Source: an uncultured Lachnospiraceae bacterium (GTDB lineage Bacteria > Bacillota > Clostridia > Lachnospirales > Lachnospiraceae). Taken from it: 53,563 nucleotides of DNA. The position numbers and the translations under genes are program-made. The notes under the pieces are model-generated. The model had not been told where the DNA came from. It did no database searches and saw only the letters and a list, made by a program, of their open reading frames with translations. This document shows positions 17,710 to 26,406 of this stretch, in pieces (positions within the stretch are counted from its first letter, which is position 1; each line of letters starts with the position of its first letter). The stretch spans positions 1 to 53,563 of the forward strand of contig CAMOZY010000009.1 in the NCBI GenBank assembly GCA_946631295.1, given 5' to 3'.

Positions 17710-19526
17710 AAAGAATGTCAGCAGAAATTTATGTTTCAAGACTGCAGGCATTAAGAAATGAAATGAACACCGCAGGGATTGATGCCTATTATATCCCCTG
17801 CGGTGATTTTCATATGTCGGAATACATATCCGATCATTTCAAATGCCGCGAATACATGTCAGGATTTGACGGTTCAAACGGTGAGATGATCATCACGGTG
17901 ACGGATGCTTATCTGTGGACCGACGGAAGATATTTTATCCAGGCCTCAGAGCAGCTGGAAGGAACCGGTATTGTCCTTATGAAGATGGGCGAGCCCAAAG
18001 TACCGGCCATATCGGAGTTCCTTGGAGAGAATCTTAAGGATGGCGATACACTCGGTTTTGACGGAAGATGTGTGCCCGGCGGATTCCGTGACAGACTTGA
18101 TAAGGCCTTCGGGGAAAAGAAGATCACCCTTAAGTCCGATATCGACCTTGTCGGTAAAATATGGACTGACAGACCTGCACTTCCCGAAGGAAAGGCATGG
18201 ATCCTTGATGATAAATATACGGGTATGTCAAGGAATGAAAAGCTTGCCAAAGTCAGAGAGAAGATGAATGAGGAAAAATGCGATGCTCTTGTTATCGCTT
18301 CCCTTGATGACATTGCATGGCTGTATCAGTTCAGAGGAGAGGATATAGATTATAATCCCGTAACTCTTTCATACTCCGTTATCACTGCAGGTGATGCCAT
18401 ACTTTATATGTTTCCCGAAAAGGCAGAGAACATAAAGAGCGCACTTGAAGCTGATGGGGTTAAGATCCGCGATTATGAGGATATATTCGATGATCTTAAG
18501 ACTCTTGCAGATAACAGGAAGGTCATGTTTGATCCTGAGAGCACCAATCTCAGGCTGATCGGTTCGATTCCTGAAAATGCTGAGATCATCAAAAAGGCAT
18601 CGCCCACTGTTTATTTCAAGGCCCTGAAAACTGAAACGGAAAGTGAGAACGAAAGATCCGCTCATGTCTCAGACGGTGTTGCAGTGACACGTATAATTCA
18701 TTATCTTAAGTCGCTTCAGGGAACGGAAGAACTTTTGGACGGTCATGTAACGGAACTTGATGTGGCTGAAAAGCTTCTTGGTTTCAGGAAGGAAGCAGAG
18801 GATTTTATCGAAGAAAGCTTTGCTCCCATAATAGCAACAGGAGCACATGGAGCCATAATACATTACGAGCCTACTCCTGAAACCGATATTCCTCTTGAAA
18901 ATAACAGCCTTGTCCTTATGGATACGGGCGGACAGTATATGAGAGGAACTACGGATATCACAAGGACCATATCTCTCGGAACACCCTCTGAGAAGATGAA
19001 GACTCTTTATACCGCTGTTCTTAAGGGAAATATTGCACTGTCTTCCGCAGTTTTTAAAAACGGAACCGGCGGAAAGAGCCTCGATATACTTGCAAGAAGA
19101 CCGCTTTGGGAACTTGGATACGATTACAGACACGGTACAGGTCACGGAGTCGGTTATCTTCTGAATGTTCACGAGGGACCGCAGAATATTTCCAACGGCT
19201 CTGCTGCAAGATGTCAGACTCCTATAGAACCCGGCATGATCACTTCAGATGAACCAGGTGTATATCTCGAAGGAGAATTTGGCATCAGAACAGAAAATAT
19301 GATCCTCTGCGTTCCAAAGAGCGAGAGTGAATACGGTAAGTTCTATGGTTTTGATGTCCTTACCATGGTTCCTTATGACAGGGATCTGATTGTTACGGAT
19401 ATGCTCACTGAAGAAGAGATAAGACTGATCGACGAGTATCATAAGACAGTTTATGACAATATCTCATCTTATCTTGATGAAAGCGAAAGAAAATGGCTTG
19501 CGGATGTAACGAAACCGCTTTCTTAG
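17706..19526 (+). CDS. M24-family aminopeptidase P (Xaa-Pro aminopeptidase)
   Basis: The 606-residue, three-domain enzyme has two creatinase-like N-domains (about 1-300) and a C-terminal pita-bread M24 domain (about 310-600), as in the long XPNPEP1-like form. It removes N-terminal residues before proline. Metal ligands are recognisable in MDTGGQYMRGTTDITRT (two Asp), HGTGHGVGYLLNVHEGP (His), DEPGVYLEG (Glu) and GIRTENM (Glu). No signal peptide, so cytosolic. It overlaps thrC by 4 bases and is followed by a PqqD-like gene 13 bases downstream; housekeeping peptide turnover is likelier than a role in that system. Confidence 0.92.
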   Translation: MKRMSAEIYVSRLQALRNEMNTAGIDAYYIPCGDFHMSEYISDHFKCREYMSGFDGSNGEMIITVTDAYLWTDGRYFIQASEQLEGTGIVLMKMGEPKVPAISEFLGENLKDGDTLGFDGRCVPGGFRDRLDKAFGEKKITLKSDIDLVGKIWTDRPALPEGKAWILDDKYTGMSRNEKLAKVREKMNEEKCDALVIASLDDIAWLYQFRGEDIDYNPVTLSYSVITAGDAILYMFPEKAENIKSALEADGVKIRDYEDIFDDLKTLADNRKVMFDPESTNLRLIGSIPENAEIIKKASPTVYFKALKTETESENERSAHVSDGVAVTRIIHYLKSLQGTEELLDGHVTELDVAEKLLGFRKEAEDFIEESFAPIIATGAHGAIIHYEPTPETDIPLENNSLVLMDTGGQYMRGTTDITRTISLGTPSEKMKTLYTAVLKGNIALSSAVFKNGTGGKSLDILARRPLWELGYDYRHGTGHGVGYLLNVHEGPQNISNGSAARCQTPIEPGMITSDEPGVYLEGEFGIRTENMILCVPKSESEYGKFYGFDVLTMVPYDRDLIVTDMLTEEEIRLIDEYHKTVYDNISSYLDESERKWLADVTKPLS

Positions 19527-19539
19527 GAGCACTTTGCTA

Positions 19540-19815
19540 ATGAAAAAGGGAAAAAATGCCGATATATATAAAAGGTATCTTATCGCTGAGGCAGCCGGAA
19601 TGTACTGGCTGTATGATCCGCTACAGCCTGAAGGTGAGTATCAAAAGCCGCTGATGATGAATGAATTTGGAAAAGAAGTGGTGAAAAGGTGGATCTCGGG
19701 GATGCCTGAGGAAGAAGTGATAAAAGAGATCATTTCCGAAACGGATGCGGATCCGGAAATGGTAAGAAATGATCTGAAGATGTTTTTTGAGAACCTGCAC
19801 ACGCAGGGTTATTGA
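19540..19815 (+). CDS. PqqD-like small protein
   Basis: The 91-residue protein shows the winged-helix PqqD fold pattern: MYWLYDP strand region, FGKEVVKRWISGMPEEEVIKEI helices and a C-terminal helix DPEMVRNDLKMFFENL. PqqD domains are RiPP precursor-recognition elements in peptide-modifying systems but also occur as stand-alone small proteins with other partners. I take ATG 19540, about 10 bases after AGGAG; a TTG at 19534 is too close. It sits between the M24 peptidase and the PelD fusion, ten bases from the latter's ATG. Its partner is not obvious; a second PqqD-like domain lies at 40.4-41.6 kb. Confidence 0.65.
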   Translation: MKKGKNADIYKRYLIAEAAGMYWLYDPLQPEGEYQKPLMMNEFGKEVVKRWISGMPEEEVIKEIISETDADPEMVRNDLKMFFENLHTQGY

Positions 19816-19825
19816 GGGGGATAAA

Positions 19826-22006
19826 ATGAATGTTCTGCTTATCGGCGGAGCCGGTACTTTCATAAATAATCTGATAATCAAACTGAAAAAAGAAGGACAC
19901 AGAGTTTACCTTCTTACCGGATCTTCTTATGACAACAGACCATATCAGAGAGTATTCGAGAAGTATAATTTTTCCTATGACAGTACCTGTCTGAATGAAA
20001 TATTCGAAAGTATCAGACCTGATCTTACGATCTTCATGGGGGCCTATGATACTAATTTCAACTGGGACAAGGAAGAGGATGAAGCCGTCAAGTATTCATC
20101 AAGGATGATGAACATCCTTATGGCTTATGTCATGGCAGGAACAGGCAGATTTATCTATCTGTCTTCAAGTGATGTATTTTCCGGAAACTATGATCAGGAT
20201 ATAACTGAAAACATGCCCACTACCCCTGCCGGTTTTAAAGGTATGGTCCTGTCTCAGGCTGAGGAAATGTGTGCAAGCTATAGGAGAAGCACGGATAAGG
20301 ATATCCTTATTCTGCGACTTGATAACGTCTTCGTGATACCTAATTACGTAGAGGATGCTACGGATATTGTCAGTAAGATGATAGTCGAAGGTCTGTATAA
20401 CTACAATATTTCAGTAAATAACAATCATAAATATGCAATGACTTATGTGACGGATGCGGTTGAGGCAATTTATAAGGCTTCAGTATCCGAGACACATGAG
20501 AAATCTTTATATAATATTTCTTCATCTAATCCAATATCGGAAAAAGAAATCGCAGACCAGATAATAAAACATATGGGCTTTAACGTAAGCCTTGTTTCAA
20601 GTGGAAATGATGTTTCCAGAAAGGTATTATCATCGGAGGCATTCACCTTTGAATTTGGCTTTGTTTCATTCTGCGATTTTGAGAGTATCAACAAAAAACA
20701 TGTTGAGCAGATGAAACGTTACAGAAGGACTTTTGTTTTTGGTGAAGCCAAGAAGAAGTCTTTTAGGGAAAGGATACTGGAAAAGGCCGGCACTGCTATC
20801 AAGGCCATGATCCCGTTCCTTGAAAATGTTGTTGCCTTTGCAATTTTCACCCTTTTATGCAGATGGGGTGAAAACAGCAGTCTTTTCCAGAAACTGGATT
20901 TTTATCTTCTTTATGTTCTTTTGTTTGCGGTGTTTTACGGCCAGCAGCAGGCAGCCGTTTCGGCAACGCTTGCTGTCGCCGGTTATATACTTTCAAAAAT
21001 CTCGACACAGTCAGGGCTTTCCGTGCTTATAGACAGCAGTACTTATCTCTGGATTGCTCAGCTGTTCATCATCGGACTTGTTGTCGGATATATGAGAGAT
21101 ACGATCAATAAGATCAGAAGAGAATATGCCGAGGATAATGATTATCTTACTCATCAGCTTAAAGACATAAGAGATATCAATGACAGTAATGTCCGTGTAA
21201 AGGATGCTCTCGAAAACCAGATTATCAATCAGAGTGATAGTGTAGGCAAGATTTATGCCATTACATCAAGGCTGGATCTATATAATCAGGAGGATGTTCT
21301 CTTCCAGGCTGCGGCTATAGTTGCGGACCTTATGAAAAGTAAGGATGTATCAGTATATACTGTCGGTAATTCCGCATATGCCAGACTCTTTTCCTATACA
21401 TCGGAAAAAGCAAAGCATATGGGCAATTCTGTGAAGTTCAAAGAACTTGGGGAAATGTATGATGCATTATCCCAGAGAAAAATATTCATAAACAGACAGC
21501 TTAGTGATGATCTCCCCGTAATGGCAAGTGCGATATACAGTGATGAGGGAGAGATAGAAACAATCATCATGATATGGACTCTCCCCTGGGAGAGCATGAC
21601 TCTGGGACAGGCTAATCAGCTTGTCATTATAGGAGCACTGATCAGGAGCGCTGTTGTCCGTTCCAACAAATATCTTAAAGCACTTGAGGATGAGACGTAC
21701 ATTGAGGGTAGCCGTCTTATGGAGCCTGAGGCATTCAAGAGTCTGTCCGAGGCATACAGGAGAGCTGATGATGCCAATCTTACTGAATGTGTTGTATTAA
21801 AACTGAAAGCAACCGGAAATGACAATATAGAAGACAGTAAGCTGCTTTATTCAAAACTCAGAGATCATGACTATGTAGGTCTGTTTGAAGATGGTTCACT
21901 AAGGGTACTTCTTGCAAATACCGACGAGAACGATGCACTTTTTGTTATCGGACGTCTGAAGGAACTTGGATTCGAATGTGAGATCGTGGAGGATATTAAG
22001 GAATGA
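19826..22006 (+). CDS. pelD: Pseudo-SDR / PelD fusion, c-di-GMP receptor of the Pel-type locus
   Basis: This 726-residue protein joins four parts. Residues 1-310 form an NAD-dependent epimerase/SDR-like domain (VLLIGGAGTFINNL; FIYLSSSDVFSG), but the segment that should carry the catalytic Tyr and Lys (GFKGMVLSQAEEMC) has neither, so it is probably inactive. Membrane helices follow at about 332-425. A GAF-like domain is at about 480-610. A degenerate GGDEF-like domain is at 620-726, with EDGSL (688-692) where GGDEF should be and an RxxD motif intact (R679-D-H-D682). PelD proteins bind c-di-GMP through RxxD to switch on Pel synthesis. ATG 19826 is supported by GAGGGGG. ATGA overlap with the next gene. 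The PelD call rests on domain order and on PelF and PelG nearby. Confidence 0.75.
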   Translation: MNVLLIGGAGTFINNLIIKLKKEGHRVYLLTGSSYDNRPYQRVFEKYNFSYDSTCLNEIFESIRPDLTIFMGAYDTNFNWDKEEDEAVKYSSRMMNILMAYVMAGTGRFIYLSSSDVFSGNYDQDITENMPTTPAGFKGMVLSQAEEMCASYRRSTDKDILILRLDNVFVIPNYVEDATDIVSKMIVEGLYNYNISVNNNHKYAMTYVTDAVEAIYKASVSETHEKSLYNISSSNPISEKEIADQIIKHMGFNVSLVSSGNDVSRKVLSSEAFTFEFGFVSFCDFESINKKHVEQMKRYRRTFVFGEAKKKSFRERILEKAGTAIKAMIPFLENVVAFAIFTLLCRWGENSSLFQKLDFYLLYVLLFAVFYGQQQAAVSATLAVAGYILSKISTQSGLSVLIDSSTYLWIAQLFIIGLVVGYMRDTINKIRREYAEDNDYLTHQLKDIRDINDSNVRVKDALENQIINQSDSVGKIYAITSRLDLYNQEDVLFQAAAIVADLMKSKDVSVYTVGNSAYARLFSYTSEKAKHMGNSVKFKELGEMYDALSQRKIFINRQLSDDLPVMASAIYSDEGEIETIIMIWTLPWESMTLGQANQLVIIGALIRSAVVRSNKYLKALEDETYIEGSRLMEPEAFKSLSEAYRRADDANLTECVVLKLKATGNDNIEDSKLLYSKLRDHDYVGLFEDGSLRVLLANTDENDALFVIGRLKELGFECEIVEDIKE

Positions 22007-22902
22007 CAGGACATCTGATGATCCTTGTGATCATCTTTATCATCAATTTAATAGTGTCCGGTATTATCCTTCTCATAAACCGAAGTGCTAATCAGAATTC
22101 TTCATATCTGATATTTGCGGTTATGGTGATGTGTCCTGTGCTTGGTCCGCTTTATTACCTTATATCCTATATCCTATATAAGTTCTTTTTCTCTGAGCCT
22201 GTAGATCTTGAAGATGTCATATTCAGCAAGGACAAGGTAAAGCAGACATTCCATGCGGAAGAAGACAGAGAGAGGAATCTTGTTTCGATAGAAGAGGCTA
22301 TCGCTGTTACAAATGAGAGTGACCTGAGAACACTTATGATGAATGTCGTAAGAGGTGATATTCAAAAGACTCTGACTTCAATTTCACTTGCACTTAATAG
22401 TGAAGATACAGAAACTGCACACTATGCAGCTTCTGTTTTGCAGGATGCATTAGGAGTATTCAGGGCTACCGTTGAAAAATACAGAAAGCAGATGCGAGAG
22501 GAACCCGAAAAGAGAATCATTGCCGCAGAAGCTGCTGTCAGTTATATGAATGAGATACTTTCACAAAAAGTATTTACTGATATCGAGCAAAGGAATTACG
22601 TTCATGTGATGGATGAGATATGTCAGGTGATATTTGATGAAGCTCCTGAGTCTATGACTGCTGCTTTTTATGAAGCGGTCAGCATGAGGCTTCTTGAGAT
22701 AGAAGAATATGATAAGTGTGAGAAATGGTGTCTGAGATCAGCTCAGATGTTTCCTGAGACACTTTCATCATTCAGCTGCAGACTTAAGCTCTATTTTAAT
22801 ACACATGACAGGGATAAATTTTTTGCTGTATTTGATGAACTGAAAAAGTCTCCGGTTGTTGTGGACAGGGAGACACTTGAACTTATAAGAGTATTCAGTT
22901 AG
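22003..22902 (+). CDS. pelE: PelE-like membrane-anchored helical repeat protein
   Basis: The 299-residue protein has two N-terminal transmembrane helices (about 4-23 and 35-58), then a soluble helical region with TPR-like character. That region has repeats of about 35 residues near 100-299 with periodic Ala, Leu and Tyr. PelE of Pseudomonas likewise has membrane helices and TPRs and forms a complex with PelD, PelF and PelG. No catalytic motif. The call depends on position between the PelD fusion and PelF, with a 4-base overlap with the former; sequence similarity alone would not be enough. Confidence 0.55.
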   Translation: MTGHLMILVIIFIINLIVSGIILLINRSANQNSSYLIFAVMVMCPVLGPLYYLISYILYKFFFSEPVDLEDVIFSKDKVKQTFHAEEDRERNLVSIEEAIAVTNESDLRTLMMNVVRGDIQKTLTSISLALNSEDTETAHYAASVLQDALGVFRATVEKYRKQMREEPEKRIIAAEAAVSYMNEILSQKVFTDIEQRNYVHVMDEICQVIFDEAPESMTAAFYEAVSMRLLEIEEYDKCEKWCLRSAQMFPETLSSFSCRLKLYFNTHDRDKFFAVFDELKKSPVVVDRETLELIRVFS

Positions 22903-22917
22903 TAATAAGGATCTGAA

Positions 22918-24819
22918 ATGGTTTCTAAGAGAAATTTTTTTGCAATATTTCTGATGATGTTTGTTGTTCTTTTCCTGTGCCAGTTTTCACAGGTTATGCG
23001 TGACAGCCTGAATCAGAGCAATAATGACGCATATGACGGTATGTATCTTCCTGCTTCCTCAGATGTATGGTCAGGAGTCAGATCTGCAGAACTCGTGATG
23101 CCTGAAGGATGCGATATGAGCATGGCTGCAGGAAGAAATGTTATCTTTATCGGCAGAACTGACGGCAAGGTAAAGGATACTGTTGAGACATGGTGCGGCT
23201 ATACCAAGACCCCCATGACTGTTATGGATGTTCTTCCTCTCTACAGTTCACTTGAAAACAAGGATAATATCATGATCCTTATCGATGGAGCATCTGTGGA
23301 TCCGCGCTGTTATATCGAGACTGTTACCAGCTATGTCAAGCATGGAGCAACTCTCGTTTTCTGTACCCTTCCTGAGCACTATATTATCGCATCCAATGAT
23401 AAGCTTAAAAATCTGCTCGGAATAACAGAAATAGTAAGCGATAACGTTACCGTCGATGGAATAAGGATCTTCGATGGTGCACTTATAGGCGGAGAAGCAG
23501 TTTACAAGGTTATTTATGAAGAAGATTCCAAATATCAGGATCTGGATCTGTCTATGCCCTGGTATATAACTGCTGAAGGATCCAAGACATATTTTATAGG
23601 AATGCTGGATGAGGATGAATATGAACGTGAAAAATTTCCCAGGATAATCTGGAGATATACAGGAGGGAATATCAAGGTTTTTGCCGTTAACGGCGATTAT
23701 ATGAAAACTCAGGCGGGACTTGGTATCCTTGATATGTGTCTTTATGAGAGTGCAGACTATGCCCTGTATCCGGTCGTCAACGCTCAGACTTCAGTATTTC
23801 TTGATGTACCTGATTTTGCGTCTGAAAATGAAGAAGTTATGCAATCTGTTTACAGCAGAAGCAGTCTGGCAGCACAGAGAGACATTTTCCTTCCCGGAAT
23901 AATATCAGTTTCGGAATCGAATGATATAGTTCCGACATTCATGATACAGACCGGTTATGATGAGTTCGCTGATCCGATTTATGGAATGGATGATATTGAT
24001 TTTTACCTTGAGCAGATAAACGGACTGTTCGGAGAAGCGGGAAGATCACTAAGACATTCGGATAATAAAACACTTTATGACAAGCTCGTAAGTGAGTATC
24101 AGATATACAGGTACGATGCAGCTGATTATCGCTTCAGAACGGCATATACGGATGATCCGGAAGAATTTATCGAAGAACTGTCCGCTGGTTCAGGTGAAAA
24201 CGGTGATCTTTATCTCGGAGGTATTGCAACGATATGCGCTTCAGGAAATGATGACAGATTATTCGGCTATGTCTCTGATGATGTGACTCTGCAGAATATG
24301 ACACAGGATGCTTCAGCGTATTCTTACAGCAGGGATCTGATTGCAAGAAGCCTTAATACTTCGGTGGGGTATTCTTCACTAATGATAGATCTTCAGAATA
24401 CCATTTGTCCTCAGAAAACAGAGGATCAGTGGGAGATATATTTTGACGGGATATTCAGCAATATCTCTACTTTCTGGAAGAGATATAACATATATGAACA
24501 GACAACTCTTTCCGAAAGTGATCTGAGAATCAGGAGAATGCTGAGCCTTGATTATGAATCGTATGAGCTGGCAGAAGAAAATGGCAAGAAGATAATCCTG
24601 TGTGTTGCAGACGGGGCGGATGACTGCTGGTTCCTTTTGAGGACACATGAACAGGAGATCAGTTCCATAAGCGGCGGCGATTATTCACGTATAGAAAAGA
24701 ATGCTTATCTTATACATGTTAAGAGTGGAGAGGTGACTATTCATCTTACCGATTCGGGAGATGTTATGGAATATACAAATCCGTTCCGAGATATAGATCT
24801 GCTTGGTGATCATGAATGA
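22918..24819 (+). CDS. DUF2194-like secreted or anchored Pel-locus protein
   Basis: The 633-residue protein has an N-terminal signal anchor (about 6-24), and the rest is predicted extracytoplasmic. It resembles DUF2194 proteins found beside PelF and PelG in Clostridia. A receiver- or amidotransferase-like fold may begin it (FIGRTDG, then MILIDGASVDPRC and ATLVFCTLPEH). I see no polysaccharide-deacetylase or hydrolase motif that would make it a PelA enzyme. By location it may occupy PelA's place at the outer membrane face. I could not find a catalytic signature, and its function is unknown. Confidence 0.6.
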   Translation: MVSKRNFFAIFLMMFVVLFLCQFSQVMRDSLNQSNNDAYDGMYLPASSDVWSGVRSAELVMPEGCDMSMAAGRNVIFIGRTDGKVKDTVETWCGYTKTPMTVMDVLPLYSSLENKDNIMILIDGASVDPRCYIETVTSYVKHGATLVFCTLPEHYIIASNDKLKNLLGITEIVSDNVTVDGIRIFDGALIGGEAVYKVIYEEDSKYQDLDLSMPWYITAEGSKTYFIGMLDEDEYEREKFPRIIWRYTGGNIKVFAVNGDYMKTQAGLGILDMCLYESADYALYPVVNAQTSVFLDVPDFASENEEVMQSVYSRSSLAAQRDIFLPGIISVSESNDIVPTFMIQTGYDEFADPIYGMDDIDFYLEQINGLFGEAGRSLRHSDNKTLYDKLVSEYQIYRYDAADYRFRTAYTDDPEEFIEELSAGSGENGDLYLGGIATICASGNDDRLFGYVSDDVTLQNMTQDASAYSYSRDLIARSLNTSVGYSSLMIDLQNTICPQKTEDQWEIYFDGIFSNISTFWKRYNIYEQTTLSESDLRIRRMLSLDYESYELAEENGKKIILCVADGADDCWFLLRTHEQEISSISGGDYSRIEKNAYLIHVKSGEVTIHLTDSGDVMEYTNPFRDIDLLGDHE

Positions 24820-24865
24820 TAGGTTAAGCACTGCTTAATGATGTAAATAACGACTAAGGATTGAT

Positions 24866-26290
24866 ATGAAGATATGTATTGTGGCTGAAGGATGTTACCC
24901 CTATGTTGTAGGCGGTGTATCCGGATGGATAAACAGCATGATAAACGCATTTCCGGATAATGAATTTGTTATCCTTTCCATTATCTCGGACCGTGAAGGA
25001 AGCGGAAAGTTTGCTTATGAACTGCCTGCAAACGTTTCTGCTGTCTATGAAGCGTATCTGGATGACCGTGACTGGATAGAAGACAGTAAGAAGGTAAAAA
25101 ACATCAGATTAAGTGCCAAAGAGTACAATGCACTCCGAAGCGTTGTCATGGGACAAAATACCGAATGGGGAGTTCTGTTCGATCTTTTTCAGAAATCGGA
25201 TATTTCGATAGATGCTCTTCTGATGGGAGAGGATTTTTTCAGGATAGTACAGGAATGCTATGACAAAGACTACTCGCAGATAGTCTTCTCCGATTTCCTG
25301 TGGACAATGAGATCAATCTACCTTCCTCTCTTCCTGATTCTTAATACTAAAATCCCGAAAGCTGATGTTTATCACTGCGTTGCAACGGGATATGCGGGAG
25401 TTCTCGGAGGAATGGCAAAGCATCTGTATAAATGTCCCCTTATGATCTCGGAACATGGTATATATACCCGTGAAAGAGAAGAAGAGATCCTCAAGGCTTC
25501 ATGGGTAGGGGGAATATATAAGAGCATCTGGATCGATCAGTTCAGGAAGATGTCAAGGCTGGCCTATGAGAGTGCTGATATAGTGACTGCTCTTTACGGT
25601 CATGCAAGACAGCTTCAGATTGAGATAGGCTGTCCCGAGTATAAGACAGAGATAACCCCTAATGGAATAATCGTTGAAAACTTTGAGAATCTAAGTGGCA
25701 AGACGGATGAAGATCAACAGTATATTCAGATTGGCGCGGTTCTCAGAGTTGCTCCGATCAAAGATGTTAAGACCATGATCCAGGCATTTTCATATGCGGT
25801 TGAAAAGATTCAGAATCTAAGGCTGTTTATCATGGGACCTGTTGATGAAGATGAGACCTATGCGCATGAATGCTATGACCTTGTGAGGACACTTGGACTT
25901 AAGAATGTGGTCTTTACCGGAAGGATTAATGTAAGGGATTATCTCGGCAGAATGGACTTTACTATTCTGACCAGTATTTCCGAAGGACAGCCCCTTACGA
26001 TACTTGAAAGCTTTGCAGCAGGTAAGCCCGTTATAGCAACCGATGTTGGAAACTGTGAAGCATTGATACATGGTGAAGAGGGGGATGATCTTGGTGATGC
26101 GGGAATTCTGACACATATCATGAACACACAGGAAATCTCTGAAGCAATCGTAAGACTTGCCAAGTCCGAGAATCTGAGAAGCAAAATGGGTGAGGTCGGA
26201 CTTGAGAGAGTAAAAAAGTATTACAGAGTCGAATACATGAGAGATAAATATGAAGAGTTGTATTCAAGACTCAGAAGCAGTCATAGATAG
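24866..26290 (+). CDS. pelF: PelF-type GT4 glycosyltransferase
   Basis: The 474-residue protein opens with the PelF hallmark ICIVAEGCYPYVVGGVSGW. It has the GT-B fold with C-terminal elements VLRVAPIKDVKTMIQAF, FTGRINVRDYLG and SISEGQPLTILESFAAGKPVIATDVGNCEAL, shown in part. PelF is the cytosolic polymerase using UDP-GalNAc/GlcNAc for the Pel polymer and docks on PelG. Length and domain order are normal. It is the most secure member of the Pel set. Confidence 0.9.
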   Translation: MKICIVAEGCYPYVVGGVSGWINSMINAFPDNEFVILSIISDREGSGKFAYELPANVSAVYEAYLDDRDWIEDSKKVKNIRLSAKEYNALRSVVMGQNTEWGVLFDLFQKSDISIDALLMGEDFFRIVQECYDKDYSQIVFSDFLWTMRSIYLPLFLILNTKIPKADVYHCVATGYAGVLGGMAKHLYKCPLMISEHGIYTREREEEILKASWVGGIYKSIWIDQFRKMSRLAYESADIVTALYGHARQLQIEIGCPEYKTEITPNGIIVENFENLSGKTDEDQQYIQIGAVLRVAPIKDVKTMIQAFSYAVEKIQNLRLFIMGPVDEDETYAHECYDLVRTLGLKNVVFTGRINVRDYLGRMDFTILTSISEGQPLTILESFAAGKPVIATDVGNCEALIHGEEGDDLGDAGILTHIMNTQEISEAIVRLAKSENLRSKMGEVGLERVKKYYRVEYMRDKYEELYSRLRSSHR

Positions 26291-26406
26291 TTATAGCTCA
26301 AAGCTTTTTTAAAAGAGATTATCGGGCAGAATTAATTATTAAGACGGAACTAATTCTTCAGATAGAATGATTTTTACAGATGATAAGTTATAAGAGGTAA
26401 AAGGAT

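Noticed and set aside
26291-26406. Promoter or terminator before pelG
   Set aside because: No correctly spaced -35/-10 pair or stable hairpin was seen; the gap is probably just transcribed spacer.
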